DNA of 11,073 bases, from positions 1 through 11,073 of the forward strand of contig CAKUMR010000019.1 of the NCBI GenBank assembly GCA_934667865.1, given 5' to 3'. This document shows, piece by piece, positions 1 through 6,218 of this stretch; position 1 is the stretch's first letter; each line of letters starts with the position of its first letter. The notes beneath the pieces were generated by a model. That model saw only the letters and a program-made list of their open reading frames with translations. It searched no databases and was not told the origin of the DNA. Origin of the DNA: an uncultured Oscillospiraceae bacterium. GTDB lineage: Bacteria; Bacillota_A; Clostridia; Oscillospirales; Oscillospiraceae. A program made the position numbers and the translations under genes.

Positions 1-435
1 GCCCTGCAGGGCGCGGCTGCCTCCGGGCAGACCACGGGCAGCATCCGCCGCAGCACGGACTACGGCGTATTCGGCACGATCCGCATCCCGCAGAAACAGG
101 CCATCCCGGTCGCACAGGCCGGGGATGCACACACGGGAAGCGCCAGCATCTACTCCTGCGTGAGCGGCAGCCGGCCGCAGGTCTATGAGATCAACATTCT
201 GGAGATCGACCTGCAGGAGGCGCACGGCAGAAACTTTCTGATCGAGGTGACAGACCCGGCGCTTTTGCGGAGCACCGGCGGCATCGTGCAGGGGATGTCG
301 GGCAGTCCCATCGTGCAGGACGGGCGGCTCATCGGCGCGGTGACGCACGTGCTGATCAACCAGCCCTCGCGCGGCTATGGTATTTTCATTCAGAATATGC
401 TCGCCGCGGCGCAGGAGCAGCAGAAAGCGGCATAA
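1..435 (+). CDS. spoIVB: SpoIVB peptidase, C-terminal part (5' end outside window)
   Basis: The frame is open from base 1 to the TAA at 433-435 and gives the last 144 residues of a protein whose start lies upstream. The stretch TGGIVQGMSGSPIVQ followed by LIGAVTHVLIN and YGIFIQNML is the signature of SpoIVB-type S55 serine peptidases. By analogy with GDSGGP of trypsin-like enzymes, the serine of GMSGSP coded at 298-300 is the likely nucleophile. In Bacillus subtilis SpoIVB is secreted from the forespore and cleaves SpoIVFA, which triggers pro-sigma-K processing in the mother cell during sporulation. The PDZ region would lie upstream, outside the window. In many spore formers spo0A follows spoIVB; here the gene ends at a hairpin and meets a convergent operon. 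The family call is firm. The window does not show whether the N-terminal half is intact. Confidence 0.92.
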   Translation, partial: ALQGAAASGQTTGSIRRSTDYGVFGTIRIPQKQAIPVAQAGDAHTGSASIYSCVSGSRPQVYEINILEIDLQEAHGRNFLIEVTDPALLRSTGGIVQGMSGSPIVQDGRLIGAVTHVLINQPSRGYGIFIQNMLAAAQEQQKAA

Positions 436-437
436 TG

Positions 438-476
438 AGCAAGCCTCTCCGGCTGCGCCGGAGAGGCTTGCTGTTT
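438..476. terminator. Hairpin between convergent spoIVB and dapF
   Basis: A perfect 16-bp inverted repeat (arms 438-453 and 457-472, 3-base loop) begins three bases after the spoIVB stop and ends two bases short of the dapF stop codon on the other strand. On the + strand it is followed by GTTTATAAT, a short U-containing tail. On the - strand the tail (CATTATG) is poorer. It probably terminates spoIVB and, less efficiently, the thrC-thrB-dapF transcript. Confidence 0.8.
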
Positions 477-1260
477 ATAATAGTGTTCCCTCGTAGACAG
501 CGTCTGCACAACCGGTCAGGTAGAGGGCACTGTCTGCGGGGTCGTAGTCCACCGTCAGAATGCCGCCGTCGTTCTGCACGCGCGTCTGCCGGCCGGGAAC
601 CAGTCCGCGAAGCGTCAGCGCCGCGACGGTCGCGCCGTTGCCGGTGCCGCAGGCCAGCGTGAAGTCCTCCACGCCCCGTTCAAAGGTCAAAAGGCGCAGC
701 TCGTTTTCGCCTGTCAGCTGGTAAAGATTGACATTCGCGCCGCGGGGAAAGGCCGGATCGCTGCGCAGTGCGCGCGCCTCTTCGCGCAGCTCGTCCCGGC
801 TCCGGGAGAGATCGGCGCAGAGGACGGCATGGGGAATCCCCGGCTCGCCCAATTCCAGATAATCGCAGCCGGGCTTCGCGTCCCGGCGCAGATTGTAGGG
901 CGAATTGAGGCGGATGCGGTAGCGGTCCGCGGCAAGGCGCTCGCCCGTCACAAGGCCCGCGGGCGTTTCGATGCGCGGCTGCCCTGCGGACAGACCGTGA
1001 TCCACGCAGTAGCGGCACAGGCAGCGCGCGCCGTTGCCGCACATTTCGGCGGTCGTGCCGTCGTTATTGTAAAAGAGCATCTTGCAGTCGCCGCCGGCCT
1101 CCGGGGCTTCCAGCACCATCAGGCCGTCCGCGCCGACGGAAAAATGCCTGCGGCACAGCCGTTTGGCAAGAAGCGGCAGCTCCTCGTGGGAAAGCGCGCC
1201 GCCGAAGTTCTCGATGACGATAAAATCGTTGCCCGCGCCGCACATTTTGGTAAACTTCAT
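475..1260 (-). CDS. dapF: Diaminopimelate epimerase
   Basis: DapF is a PLP-independent cytoplasmic racemase that converts LL- to meso-diaminopimelate, the precursor of lysine and of peptidoglycan cross-links. The 261-residue product is close to the usual length of about 270. It starts with KMCGAGNDFIVIE, and has the first active-site cysteine in AEMCGNGARC (Cys74) and the second in TLACGTGNGA (Cys204), so both halves of the two-base mechanism are present. The start at 1258-1260 is chosen because it follows an AGGAGG site 8 bases upstream and gives the family's normal N terminus; a longer in-frame extension would run into thrB without homology. The ATG overlaps the thrB TGA by 4 bp (ATGA), indicating translational coupling. 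It is the last gene of the thrC-thrB-dapF operon. Other lysine-branch genes such as dapA and dapB are not in this window. Confidence 0.95.
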   Translation of the reverse strand: MKFTKMCGAGNDFIVIENFGGALSHEELPLLAKRLCRRHFSVGADGLMVLEAPEAGGDCKMLFYNNDGTTAEMCGNGARCLCRYCVDHGLSAGQPRIETPAGLVTGERLAADRYRIRLNSPYNLRRDAKPGCDYLELGEPGIPHAVLCADLSRSRDELREEARALRSDPAFPRGANVNLYQLTGENELRLLTFERGVEDFTLACGTGNGATVAALTLRGLVPGRQTRVQNDGGILTVDYDPADSALYLTGCADAVYEGTLL

Positions 1261-2147
1261 ACTTTTTCCTCCTGAATTTGCTTCGCGCCCTCCAAATCGG
1301 CGCGCAGGCAGAGCGCCTGCCAGCCGGGACACGCCTCCGGCAGTCCGGCAGCCAGCTGCGACGCGGCCTCGCCGCTGTCCGTGATGCACAGGCAGGTCGG
1401 CCCCGCACCGGAAATGCAGAACGCACCGAAGCGCGCCGCCAGCTCCTGCGCGGCCTCATAGCCCGGAATCAGCGTCTTACGGTAGGGCTGATGCAGCCGG
1501 TCGTCCAGCGCCAGCCGCAGCAGGGACATATCCGCCGTTTCCAGCGCACGCAGCAGCAGCGCCGCGTGGGAAACATTGAATACCGCGTCCGCAAAGGGTA
1601 CGGTCTTGGGCAGCACCGAGCGGGCAAGCCGCGTGCTGAGCGGAAATCCCGGCACCAGCGCGACAAAATGCAGCCGCTCCGACAGCGGAAAGCGCGCCGT
1701 GACCGGCGTTTTTCCGTCCATCATGCTGGCCGTCAGCCCGCCGAAGAGCGTAGGTGCAAGGTTGTCCGGGTGTCCCTCCAGCTCCGTGCAGAGCGTCAGC
1801 AGCTCCGTCCTGGAAAGCGGGCTTCCGTGCAGGGCGTTGGCCGCCAGCGCGCCGGCAGCCAGCATAGCAGAGGACGAGCCGAGGCCGCGGCAGACCGGGA
1901 TCTCCGCCCGCACGCGCAGCGCCAGACCGTCCTCCGGCAGGCCGAGCGCCTGCGTCACGCGGTCATAGGCGCGGACGGACAGGTTTTCCCGGTTGCAGAA
2001 TTCCGCCGGGCAGCCCGTGATCTCCAGCCCGCTCTCGCGGCGCTCGAAGGTATATACATTATATAGCGTCAGCGCGCAGCCGAAGGAGTCGAAGCCCGGC
2101 CCCAGATTCGCCGTCGTCGTGGGGACGCGGAGCGTTATGCGTTCCAT
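1257..2147 (-). CDS. thrB: Homoserine kinase
   Basis: ThrB phosphorylates homoserine with ATP to O-phosphohomoserine, the penultimate step to threonine, in the cytoplasm. The 296-residue protein has the GHMP kinase signature: the N-terminal PTTTANLGPGFDSFG (residues 9-23), the ATP-binding glycine-rich loop PVCRGLGSSSAM (84-95), EGHPDNLAPTLFGG (124-137) and the C-terminal GHMP motif ISGAGPT (245-251). The start at 2145-2147 follows the SD-like GGAAGGTGG and gives the usual N terminus MERITLRVP. A frame extension to 2324 only reads antisense-like sequence inside thrC and is rejected. The start lies 13 bp inside the end of thrC, and the stop overlaps dapF. This packing suggests coordinated synthesis of the two threonine enzymes. 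Confidence 0.96.
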   Translation of the reverse strand: MERITLRVPTTTANLGPGFDSFGCALTLYNVYTFERRESGLEITGCPAEFCNRENLSVRAYDRVTQALGLPEDGLALRVRAEIPVCRGLGSSSAMLAAGALAANALHGSPLSRTELLTLCTELEGHPDNLAPTLFGGLTASMMDGKTPVTARFPLSERLHFVALVPGFPLSTRLARSVLPKTVPFADAVFNVSHAALLLRALETADMSLLRLALDDRLHQPYRKTLIPGYEAAQELAARFGAFCISGAGPTCLCITDSGEAASQLAAGLPEACPGWQALCLRADLEGAKQIQEEKV

Positions 2148-3601
2148 TCTTCCACCTTCCCGTTCACATAGGCCTGCATCCGGTCGCGGTCGACGCAGTC
2201 GCGGTGCAGCACCGGCTTGTCCGCAAGCTGCGCCAGCGCCCGCGGCACCGGCACGCCCGTCGCGTCGTGCAGCCGCTGCATCAGCCCGAATTCGTCGCCG
2301 GAGGCATCCCCGCCGATCGCGCACAGCACGGCCGCCGGGAATTTATAGGGCGAGGCCGTGGAGAGCACCACGAGCGGCGCTTCCGAGCCGCTTTCGCGCG
2401 CGTATTCGTCTGCCACGTGCCACGCGACGGCCGTGTGCGTATCCATCAGATACCCATACTCGCGCCAGACGCGCCCAATCGTTTCCTCCGTCTGCTCGTC
2501 GTCGCAGCAGCCGCAGGAGAATTCCGCCTGCAATCGAGCAAGCAGCGCATCGTCCACGCGGTAGACGCCCTCCTCGCGCAGACGGCGCATATACTCAGCC
2601 ACCCGCGCCGCGTCGCCCTGCGACAGCAGGAACAGCAGGCGTTCCAGATTGCTGGACACCAGAATGTCCATGGAGGGCGAAAGCGTCTTATAAAACGGCC
2701 TGCGGCGGTCATAGACGCCCGTGCGCAAAAACTGCGTCAGCACGTCGTTGCGGTTGGACGCGCAGACGAGCCGCCCGACGGGCAGGCCCATTTCCTTGGC
2801 AAAATAGCCCGCGAGAATGTCCCCGAAGTTCCCGGTCGGTACGACGAAATCTACCTTCTGCCCGATGCCGATGCGCCCGCTGCGCACCAGATCGGCATAG
2901 GCCTTAAAATAGTATACCACCTGCGGCGCAAGACGGCCGATGTTGATGGAATTGGCGGAGGACAGCCGGACGTGTGCGCCCTCCGGCACCCCGGCGGCAA
3001 AGATGTTCTTCACGCCGGTCTGCGCGTCGTCGAAGTTGCCGCGCACCGCGCAGACGCAGACGTTGCTTCCCTCCTGCGTGACCATCTGCGCCTTCTGCAC
3101 CTGGGAAACGCCCTGTTCCGGGTAAAACACCACGATGCGCGTTCCCTCCACGTCGCGGAAGCCCTCCAGCGCGGCCTTGCCGGTGTCGCCGGAGGTCGCC
3201 GTCAGGATGACGATCTGCTCACGCATGCCCTCCTGCCGCCGCGCAGCGGTGATAAGCTGCGGCAGCATGGAAAGCGCCACGTCCTTGAAGGCCGAGGTCG
3301 GTCCGCGGAACAGCTCCAGCACGTAGCGTCCACCGACGGCAGCCAGCGGCGTCAGATCCTCCGTCTCAAATTTTCCGGCGTAGGCGCGGCGCACCAGAGC
3401 GCCCATATCCTCAAAATCCGGCAGCAGGAAGGCCAAAATGCGCTCGGCCATGCCCAGCGTGTCCAGCGCCAGAACGCCGCGCCAATCGAAGCCGCCCAGC
3501 TCCTTTCGGATATACAGGCCGCCGTCCGGCGCAAGTCCCTGCAAAACCGCCTGCGTGGAGGTCGCCGTCAGATTTTCGTTTCTCGTGCTCTGATAAATCA
3601 T
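2135..3601 (-). CDS. thrC: Threonine synthase
   Basis: ThrC is a PLP enzyme that converts O-phosphohomoserine to threonine and phosphate. The 488-residue product matches the long (E. coli/yeast-like) class rather than the short Bacillus-type of about 350 residues. Visible motifs are the N-terminal YQSTRNENL, the PLP-lysine segment GPTSAFKDVALSML (Lys106), TATSGDTGKAALEGF (134-148), SANSINIGRLAPQ (215-227) and the phosphate/PLP loop VPTGNFGD (254-261). The start at 3599-3601 is the first with a family-like N terminus and has a GGTGG SD-like site upstream. The frame is open further upstream, but that stretch covers the promoter region and the antisense of hom. It is the first gene of the leftward operon and shares the 118-bp divergent control region with hom, so the homoserine-producing and homoserine-consuming genes may be co-regulated. 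Confidence 0.96.
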   Translation of the reverse strand: MIYQSTRNENLTATSTQAVLQGLAPDGGLYIRKELGGFDWRGVLALDTLGMAERILAFLLPDFEDMGALVRRAYAGKFETEDLTPLAAVGGRYVLELFRGPTSAFKDVALSMLPQLITAARRQEGMREQIVILTATSGDTGKAALEGFRDVEGTRIVVFYPEQGVSQVQKAQMVTQEGSNVCVCAVRGNFDDAQTGVKNIFAAGVPEGAHVRLSSANSINIGRLAPQVVYYFKAYADLVRSGRIGIGQKVDFVVPTGNFGDILAGYFAKEMGLPVGRLVCASNRNDVLTQFLRTGVYDRRRPFYKTLSPSMDILVSSNLERLLFLLSQGDAARVAEYMRRLREEGVYRVDDALLARLQAEFSCGCCDDEQTEETIGRVWREYGYLMDTHTAVAWHVADEYARESGSEAPLVVLSTASPYKFPAAVLCAIGGDASGDEFGLMQRLHDATGVPVPRALAQLADKPVLHRDCVDRDRMQAYVNGKVEEWNA

Positions 3602-3623
3602 AGAAACCACCCATCTTTTATTC

Positions 3624-3652
3624 TTGCAATTCTCTGGATTATATGATATACT
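3624..3652 (+). promoter_or_regulatory. Predicted sigma-A promoter of hom
   Basis: TTGCAA (3624-3629), a 17-base spacer and TATACT (3647-3652), with TGA just before the -10 giving an extended -10 element. It lies in the AT-rich divergent region. RNA would start near 3659, leaving a leader of about 60 bases before the hom ATG. Its -10 overlaps the minus-strand promoter elements of thrC. Confidence 0.75.
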
Positions 3653-3671
3653 GTTTTCCGGAAAAATGCAA
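3638..3671 (-). promoter_or_regulatory. Predicted promoter(s) of thrC-thrB-dapF
   Basis: On the minus strand, TTGCAT (3671-3666) is followed after 17 bases by TATCAT (3648-3643). Immediately downstream is a perfect TATAAT (3643-3638), but this sits 22 bases from the same -35. Either hexamer would start RNA about 30-35 bases ahead of the thrC ATG. The site overlaps the opposing hom promoter, so RNA polymerase cannot occupy both simultaneously. This is a sequence match only; the exact start needs mapping. Confidence 0.6.
3654..3665. promoter_or_regulatory. 12-bp palindrome at the hom start site, possible operator
   Basis: TTTTCCGGAAAA is a perfect palindrome lying where hom RNA is predicted to begin and inside the spacer of the minus-strand thrC promoter. 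A dimeric regulator bound here could block both directions. It resembles a CodY box but has one extra central base. No regulator is encoded nearby, so the function is unproven. Confidence 0.35.
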
Positions 3672-3696
3672 GTGTTTTTGTGGCGGAAACACTTGC
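3668..3696. repeat. Inverted repeat/hairpin in the hom leader, terminator-like on minus strand
   Basis: A perfect 10-bp inverted repeat with arms GCAAGTGTTT (3668-3677) and AAACACTTGC (3687-3696) and a 9-base loop sits in the hom 5' leader. On the minus strand it is followed by ATTTTTCC, the layout of an intrinsic terminator. It could stop antisense RNA from hom before the thrC promoter, act as an operator, or alter hom leader structure. On the + strand there is no U-run, so it should not terminate hom RNA. Confidence 0.55.
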
Positions 3697-3719
3697 CCGT
3701 GAAAAATGGAGAAAAAGTG

Positions 3720-4880
3720 ATGAACGACAGGAAAAAACCGATGCAGATCGGACTTTTGGGCTTCGGAACCGTCGGCGGCGGCGTGTACGAATTCGTGCAG
3801 GGCAGAAGCGACATGGAGATCAGATATGTGCTCAGCCGACGGCCGCGGCCGGAGCTTTCCTGCGCCGTGACGGCGGATTTTTTGGAGATCGTTTCCGACC
3901 CGGCGGTGGACGTGATCATCGAGGCCATCGGCGGGATGTCCCCGGCCTACGAATACGTCACCGCGGCCCTGCGCGCGGGCAAGCACGTCATCACCGCCAA
4001 CAAGCTGCTGATCGCCGCGCACTACCGCGAGCTGGTCACGCTGGCGCAGGAGAACGGCGTCGCGCTGCGCTGCTCGGCCGCCGTGGGCGGCGGCATTCCG
4101 TGGCTTTCCAATCTGGAAAAGACGCTCGAGCAGGAGCCGGTCGTGCGCATCAGCGGCATCATGAACGGCACGACGAACTACATCCTCGACCGGATGCACA
4201 CGGACGGCGGCAGCTTCTCCGCCGCGCTTGCGCAGGCGCAGGCGCTCGGCTACGCCGAGGCCGACCCTACGCAGGACTTAAACGGCGGCGACATCCGCCG
4301 CAAGCTCGTCATCTCGGCCAACATCGCCTTCGGCTGCGTGCTCGACGAGCGCGAGGTCGCCGTGATGGGCATTGATGCTCTGCGTGCCGCCGACATTGCC
4401 GCCTTCCGGCGCATGGGGCGCGTATGCAAGCTGGTCGCAGGGGCAAGAAAGCTGCCGGACGGCGTTGCGGCCTATATCGAGCCCGCGCTGTTTCTCCCTG
4501 CCGCGCACGAGGCGGCCGTGCCGGAGAACTTCAATCTCATCTCCCTGACCGGCCTGCACATCGGCAAGCAGAGCTTCTACGGGCAGGGCGCCGGGCGTTA
4601 CCCCACGGCATATAATGTCTTGCAGGACTGCGTAGACGTGCGCAACGGCCTGCACCATTTCTACACCTCGGCGCTGCGGCCGGCCCACGTGGACAACCGC
4701 AGCATTGCGCGTCCGTATTACGTCCGCACGGAGGGCATCGACAAATGGCTTCAGTCGCATATTGACAAAATTCTTGACTGCGGTATAATAACAGAGTCTG
4801 TAACTGTAACGGAAATACACCAATGGGCGCAAGAAAGAAAGCAGACGGGTGCGGAGTGCTTTTTCGCCTCCCTCCGCTGA
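3720..4880 (+). CDS. hom: Homoserine dehydrogenase lacking an ACT domain
   Basis: Hom reduces aspartate semialdehyde to homoserine with NAD(P)H, the entry to threonine and methionine. The 386-residue product has the Rossmann loop GFGTVGGG (14-21), TANK with Lys95, GIMNGTTNYIL (146-156) and the catalytic block GYAEADPTQDLNGGDIRRKL (177-196). In that block, Glu180, Asp191 and Lys195 keep the spacing of the known catalytic and binding residues of the family. The start at 3720 has a GGAG site about 8 bases upstream; an in-frame GTG at 3717 is a less likely alternative. Extension upstream to 3624 would cross the promoter. It is shorter than the ACT-containing enzymes of about 430 residues: after about residue 330 there is a tail of roughly 55 residues (RPYYVRTEG... 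ASLR) that does not read as an ACT domain. Allosteric threonine inhibition through ACT is therefore not expected. It precedes lysC by 15 bp. Confidence 0.95.
   Translation: MNDRKKPMQIGLLGFGTVGGGVYEFVQGRSDMEIRYVLSRRPRPELSCAVTADFLEIVSDPAVDVIIEAIGGMSPAYEYVTAALRAGKHVITANKLLIAAHYRELVTLAQENGVALRCSAAVGGGIPWLSNLEKTLEQEPVVRISGIMNGTTNYILDRMHTDGGSFSAALAQAQALGYAEADPTQDLNGGDIRRKLVISANIAFGCVLDEREVAVMGIDALRAADIAAFRRMGRVCKLVAGARKLPDGVAAYIEPALFLPAAHEAAVPENFNLISLTGLHIGKQSFYGQGAGRYPTAYNVLQDCVDVRNGLHHFYTSALRPAHVDNRSIARPYYVRTEGIDKWLQSHIDKILDCGIITESVTVTEIHQWAQERKQTGAECFFASLR
4762..4789 (+). promoter_or_regulatory. Perfect-consensus promoter inside the 3' end of hom, for lysC-asd
   Basis: TTGACA (4762-4767), a 16-base spacer and TATAAT (4784-4789): both hexamers match the sigma-A consensus exactly. 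It sits in an unusually AT-rich patch of the hom coding sequence. RNA would start near 4796, about 100 bases before the lysC ATG, giving an hom-independent transcript for lysC and asd. No lysine riboswitch or T-box fits in so short a leader, and none is visible. Confidence 0.72.
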
Positions 4881-4895
4881 TGAGGAATCTATTTT

Positions 4896-6209
4896 ATGTT
4901 GAAAGTTTTGAAATTCGGCGGCTCCTCCATGGCTGACGCCGCGCACTACCGGCAGGTCCGCCGGATCGTGGAGTCCGACCCGGAGCGCCGTGTGGTGGTC
5001 GTTTCCGCCGCAGGCAAGCGTCACAGCGACGACACCAAGATCACCGATCTTCTCTACCTTTGCTACGCGCATCTGCAATACGGCGTTTCCTGCGACGATA
5101 TCTATCAGATGATCGTCAGCCGCTACTGCGCCATCCGCGACGAGCTGGGGCTCAGGACCGATCTGGAAACGGAATTTGCTGCGCTGCGCGAGCGCATGAG
5201 CAAGGGGATGCCGCAGGATGAGCTGGTCTCCCGCGGCGAATACTTCTCCGCCATCCTGATGGCGGAATATCTGGGCTTTGAGTTCATCGACGCCTCGCGC
5301 TGGCTCTACTTCCACTATGACGGCACCATCGACCAGGGCAAGTCCTACGCCACGCTGCGCACGCTGGCCAAGGACAAGAAGGTCGTCATCCCCGGCTTCT
5401 ACGGTCTGATGCCCGACGGAAAAATCCGCACGCTCACCCGCGGCGGCTCGGACATCACGGGCGCGCTGGCGGCGGCCGCACTGGATGCCAGCGTCTATGA
5501 AAACTGGACGGACGTTTCCGGCGTCCTGATGGCCGACCCCAGTATCGTCGACAATCCCAAGACCATCGACCGCGCTACTTACTCCGAGCTGCGCCAGCTC
5601 TCCTATTCCGGCGCGCAGGTGCTGCACGAAATGACGGTATTCCCCGTCCGGGAGAAGAACATTCCCCTGAACATCCGCAACACCAACGAGCCAAACCATC
5701 CCGGCACACTGATTTCCGACGATTTCATCGAGCCGCCCAACACCCAGCGCTTCATCACGGGCATCGCGGGCAAACGGGATTTTTCTATCGTCACCATCTC
5801 CAAAAAGGGGCTGTCCGGCTCCACCGGCACCCTGCGGACGATTCTCGGCATCATGGAGAAAAACGGCGTCGCCATCAGCTATACCCCCTCCGGCATTGAC
5901 TGCATCTCTCTGGCCATGCCGACGGAAAAGCTCTCCTCTCATCTCTATACCATCATAGACGAGATTCGCTCCGAGATCAAGCCCGACAGCATCAAGGTCA
6001 CGGATAACATTGCCGTGGTGGCGATCGTCGGCCGGAAGATGGCCTTCCGCGCCGGTACCTCCGGCAAGATCTTCGCCGCCCTCGGCCAGCGCGGGATCAA
6101 CATCCGCATGATCTCTCAGGGGCCGGAGGAGCTGACCATCATCATCGGCGTGGACAACAAGGATTACGCCGATACCATCCGCGTGTTGTATAATGCGTTT
6201 GTAAAATAG
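4896..6209 (+). CDS. lysC: Aspartokinase (monofunctional, two C-terminal ACT domains)
   Basis: Aspartokinase phosphorylates aspartate to aspartyl-4-phosphate, the first committed step to lysine/DAP, threonine and methionine. The 437-residue protein opens with KFGGSS (6-11, ATP/aspartate site). It also has SRGEYFSA (112-119), the nucleotide-binding TRGGSDITGA (181-190), WTDVSGVLMADP (204-215) and LSYSGAQVLHEM (235-246). Two ACT-like regions follow, roughly residues 288-360 and 371-437, the second containing GTSGKIFAALGQRGINIRMISQG-type ligand-pocket sequence. Length and layout fit the E. coli LysC/B. subtilis YclM group (about 450 residues) better than the Bacillus alpha/beta enzymes. Feedback inhibition by lysine and/or threonine is expected from the ACT domains, but the effector cannot be read from the sequence. 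A GAGGA site lies 9 bases before the ATG. The TAG stop lies within the asd ribosome-binding region, indicating coupling. Confidence 0.95.
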   Translation: MLKVLKFGGSSMADAAHYRQVRRIVESDPERRVVVVSAAGKRHSDDTKITDLLYLCYAHLQYGVSCDDIYQMIVSRYCAIRDELGLRTDLETEFAALRERMSKGMPQDELVSRGEYFSAILMAEYLGFEFIDASRWLYFHYDGTIDQGKSYATLRTLAKDKKVVIPGFYGLMPDGKIRTLTRGGSDITGALAAAALDASVYENWTDVSGVLMADPSIVDNPKTIDRATYSELRQLSYSGAQVLHEMTVFPVREKNIPLNIRNTNEPNHPGTLISDDFIEPPNTQRFITGIAGKRDFSIVTISKKGLSGSTGTLRTILGIMEKNGVAISYTPSGIDCISLAMPTEKLSSHLYTIIDEIRSEIKPDSIKVTDNIAVVAIVGRKMAFRAGTSGKIFAALGQRGINIRMISQGPEELTIIIGVDNKDYADTIRVLYNAFVK

Positions 6210-6218
6210 GAGGTCCCT

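Noticed and set aside
2050..2068. AT-rich TATATAATG-like stretch in thrB as a minus-strand promoter
   Set aside because: It encodes the conserved thrB segment LYNVYT, and no correctly spaced -35 is present.
2204..3646. A 480-codon + strand frame antisense to thrC
   Set aside because: thrC on the minus strand is complete and conserved; this frame is its shadow and is rich in His, Arg and Gln without motifs.
3654..3665. TTTTCCGGAAAA as a CodY box
   Set aside because: The CodY consensus has a single base between TTTTC and GAAAA; here there are two, so symmetry and spacing do not fit. Kept only as an unassigned palindrome.
3624..3719. N-terminal extension of hom beginning at 3624
   Set aside because: It would begin inside the hom promoter and translate the leader hairpin. 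The ATG at 3720 has the ribosome-binding site and the family-like N terminus.
4796..4895. Lysine riboswitch or T-box in front of lysC
   Set aside because: The leader from the internal promoter is only about 100 bases and overlaps hom coding sequence. No multi-helix aptamer or T-box motif is seen; only a weak 6-bp repeat (4851-4856 with 4872-4877).
6189..6194. TATAAT at the end of lysC as a promoter for asd
   Set aside because: No -35-like hexamer lies at 16-18 bases upstream, and asd has a ribosome-binding site overlapping the lysC stop, so co-transcription is the simpler reading.
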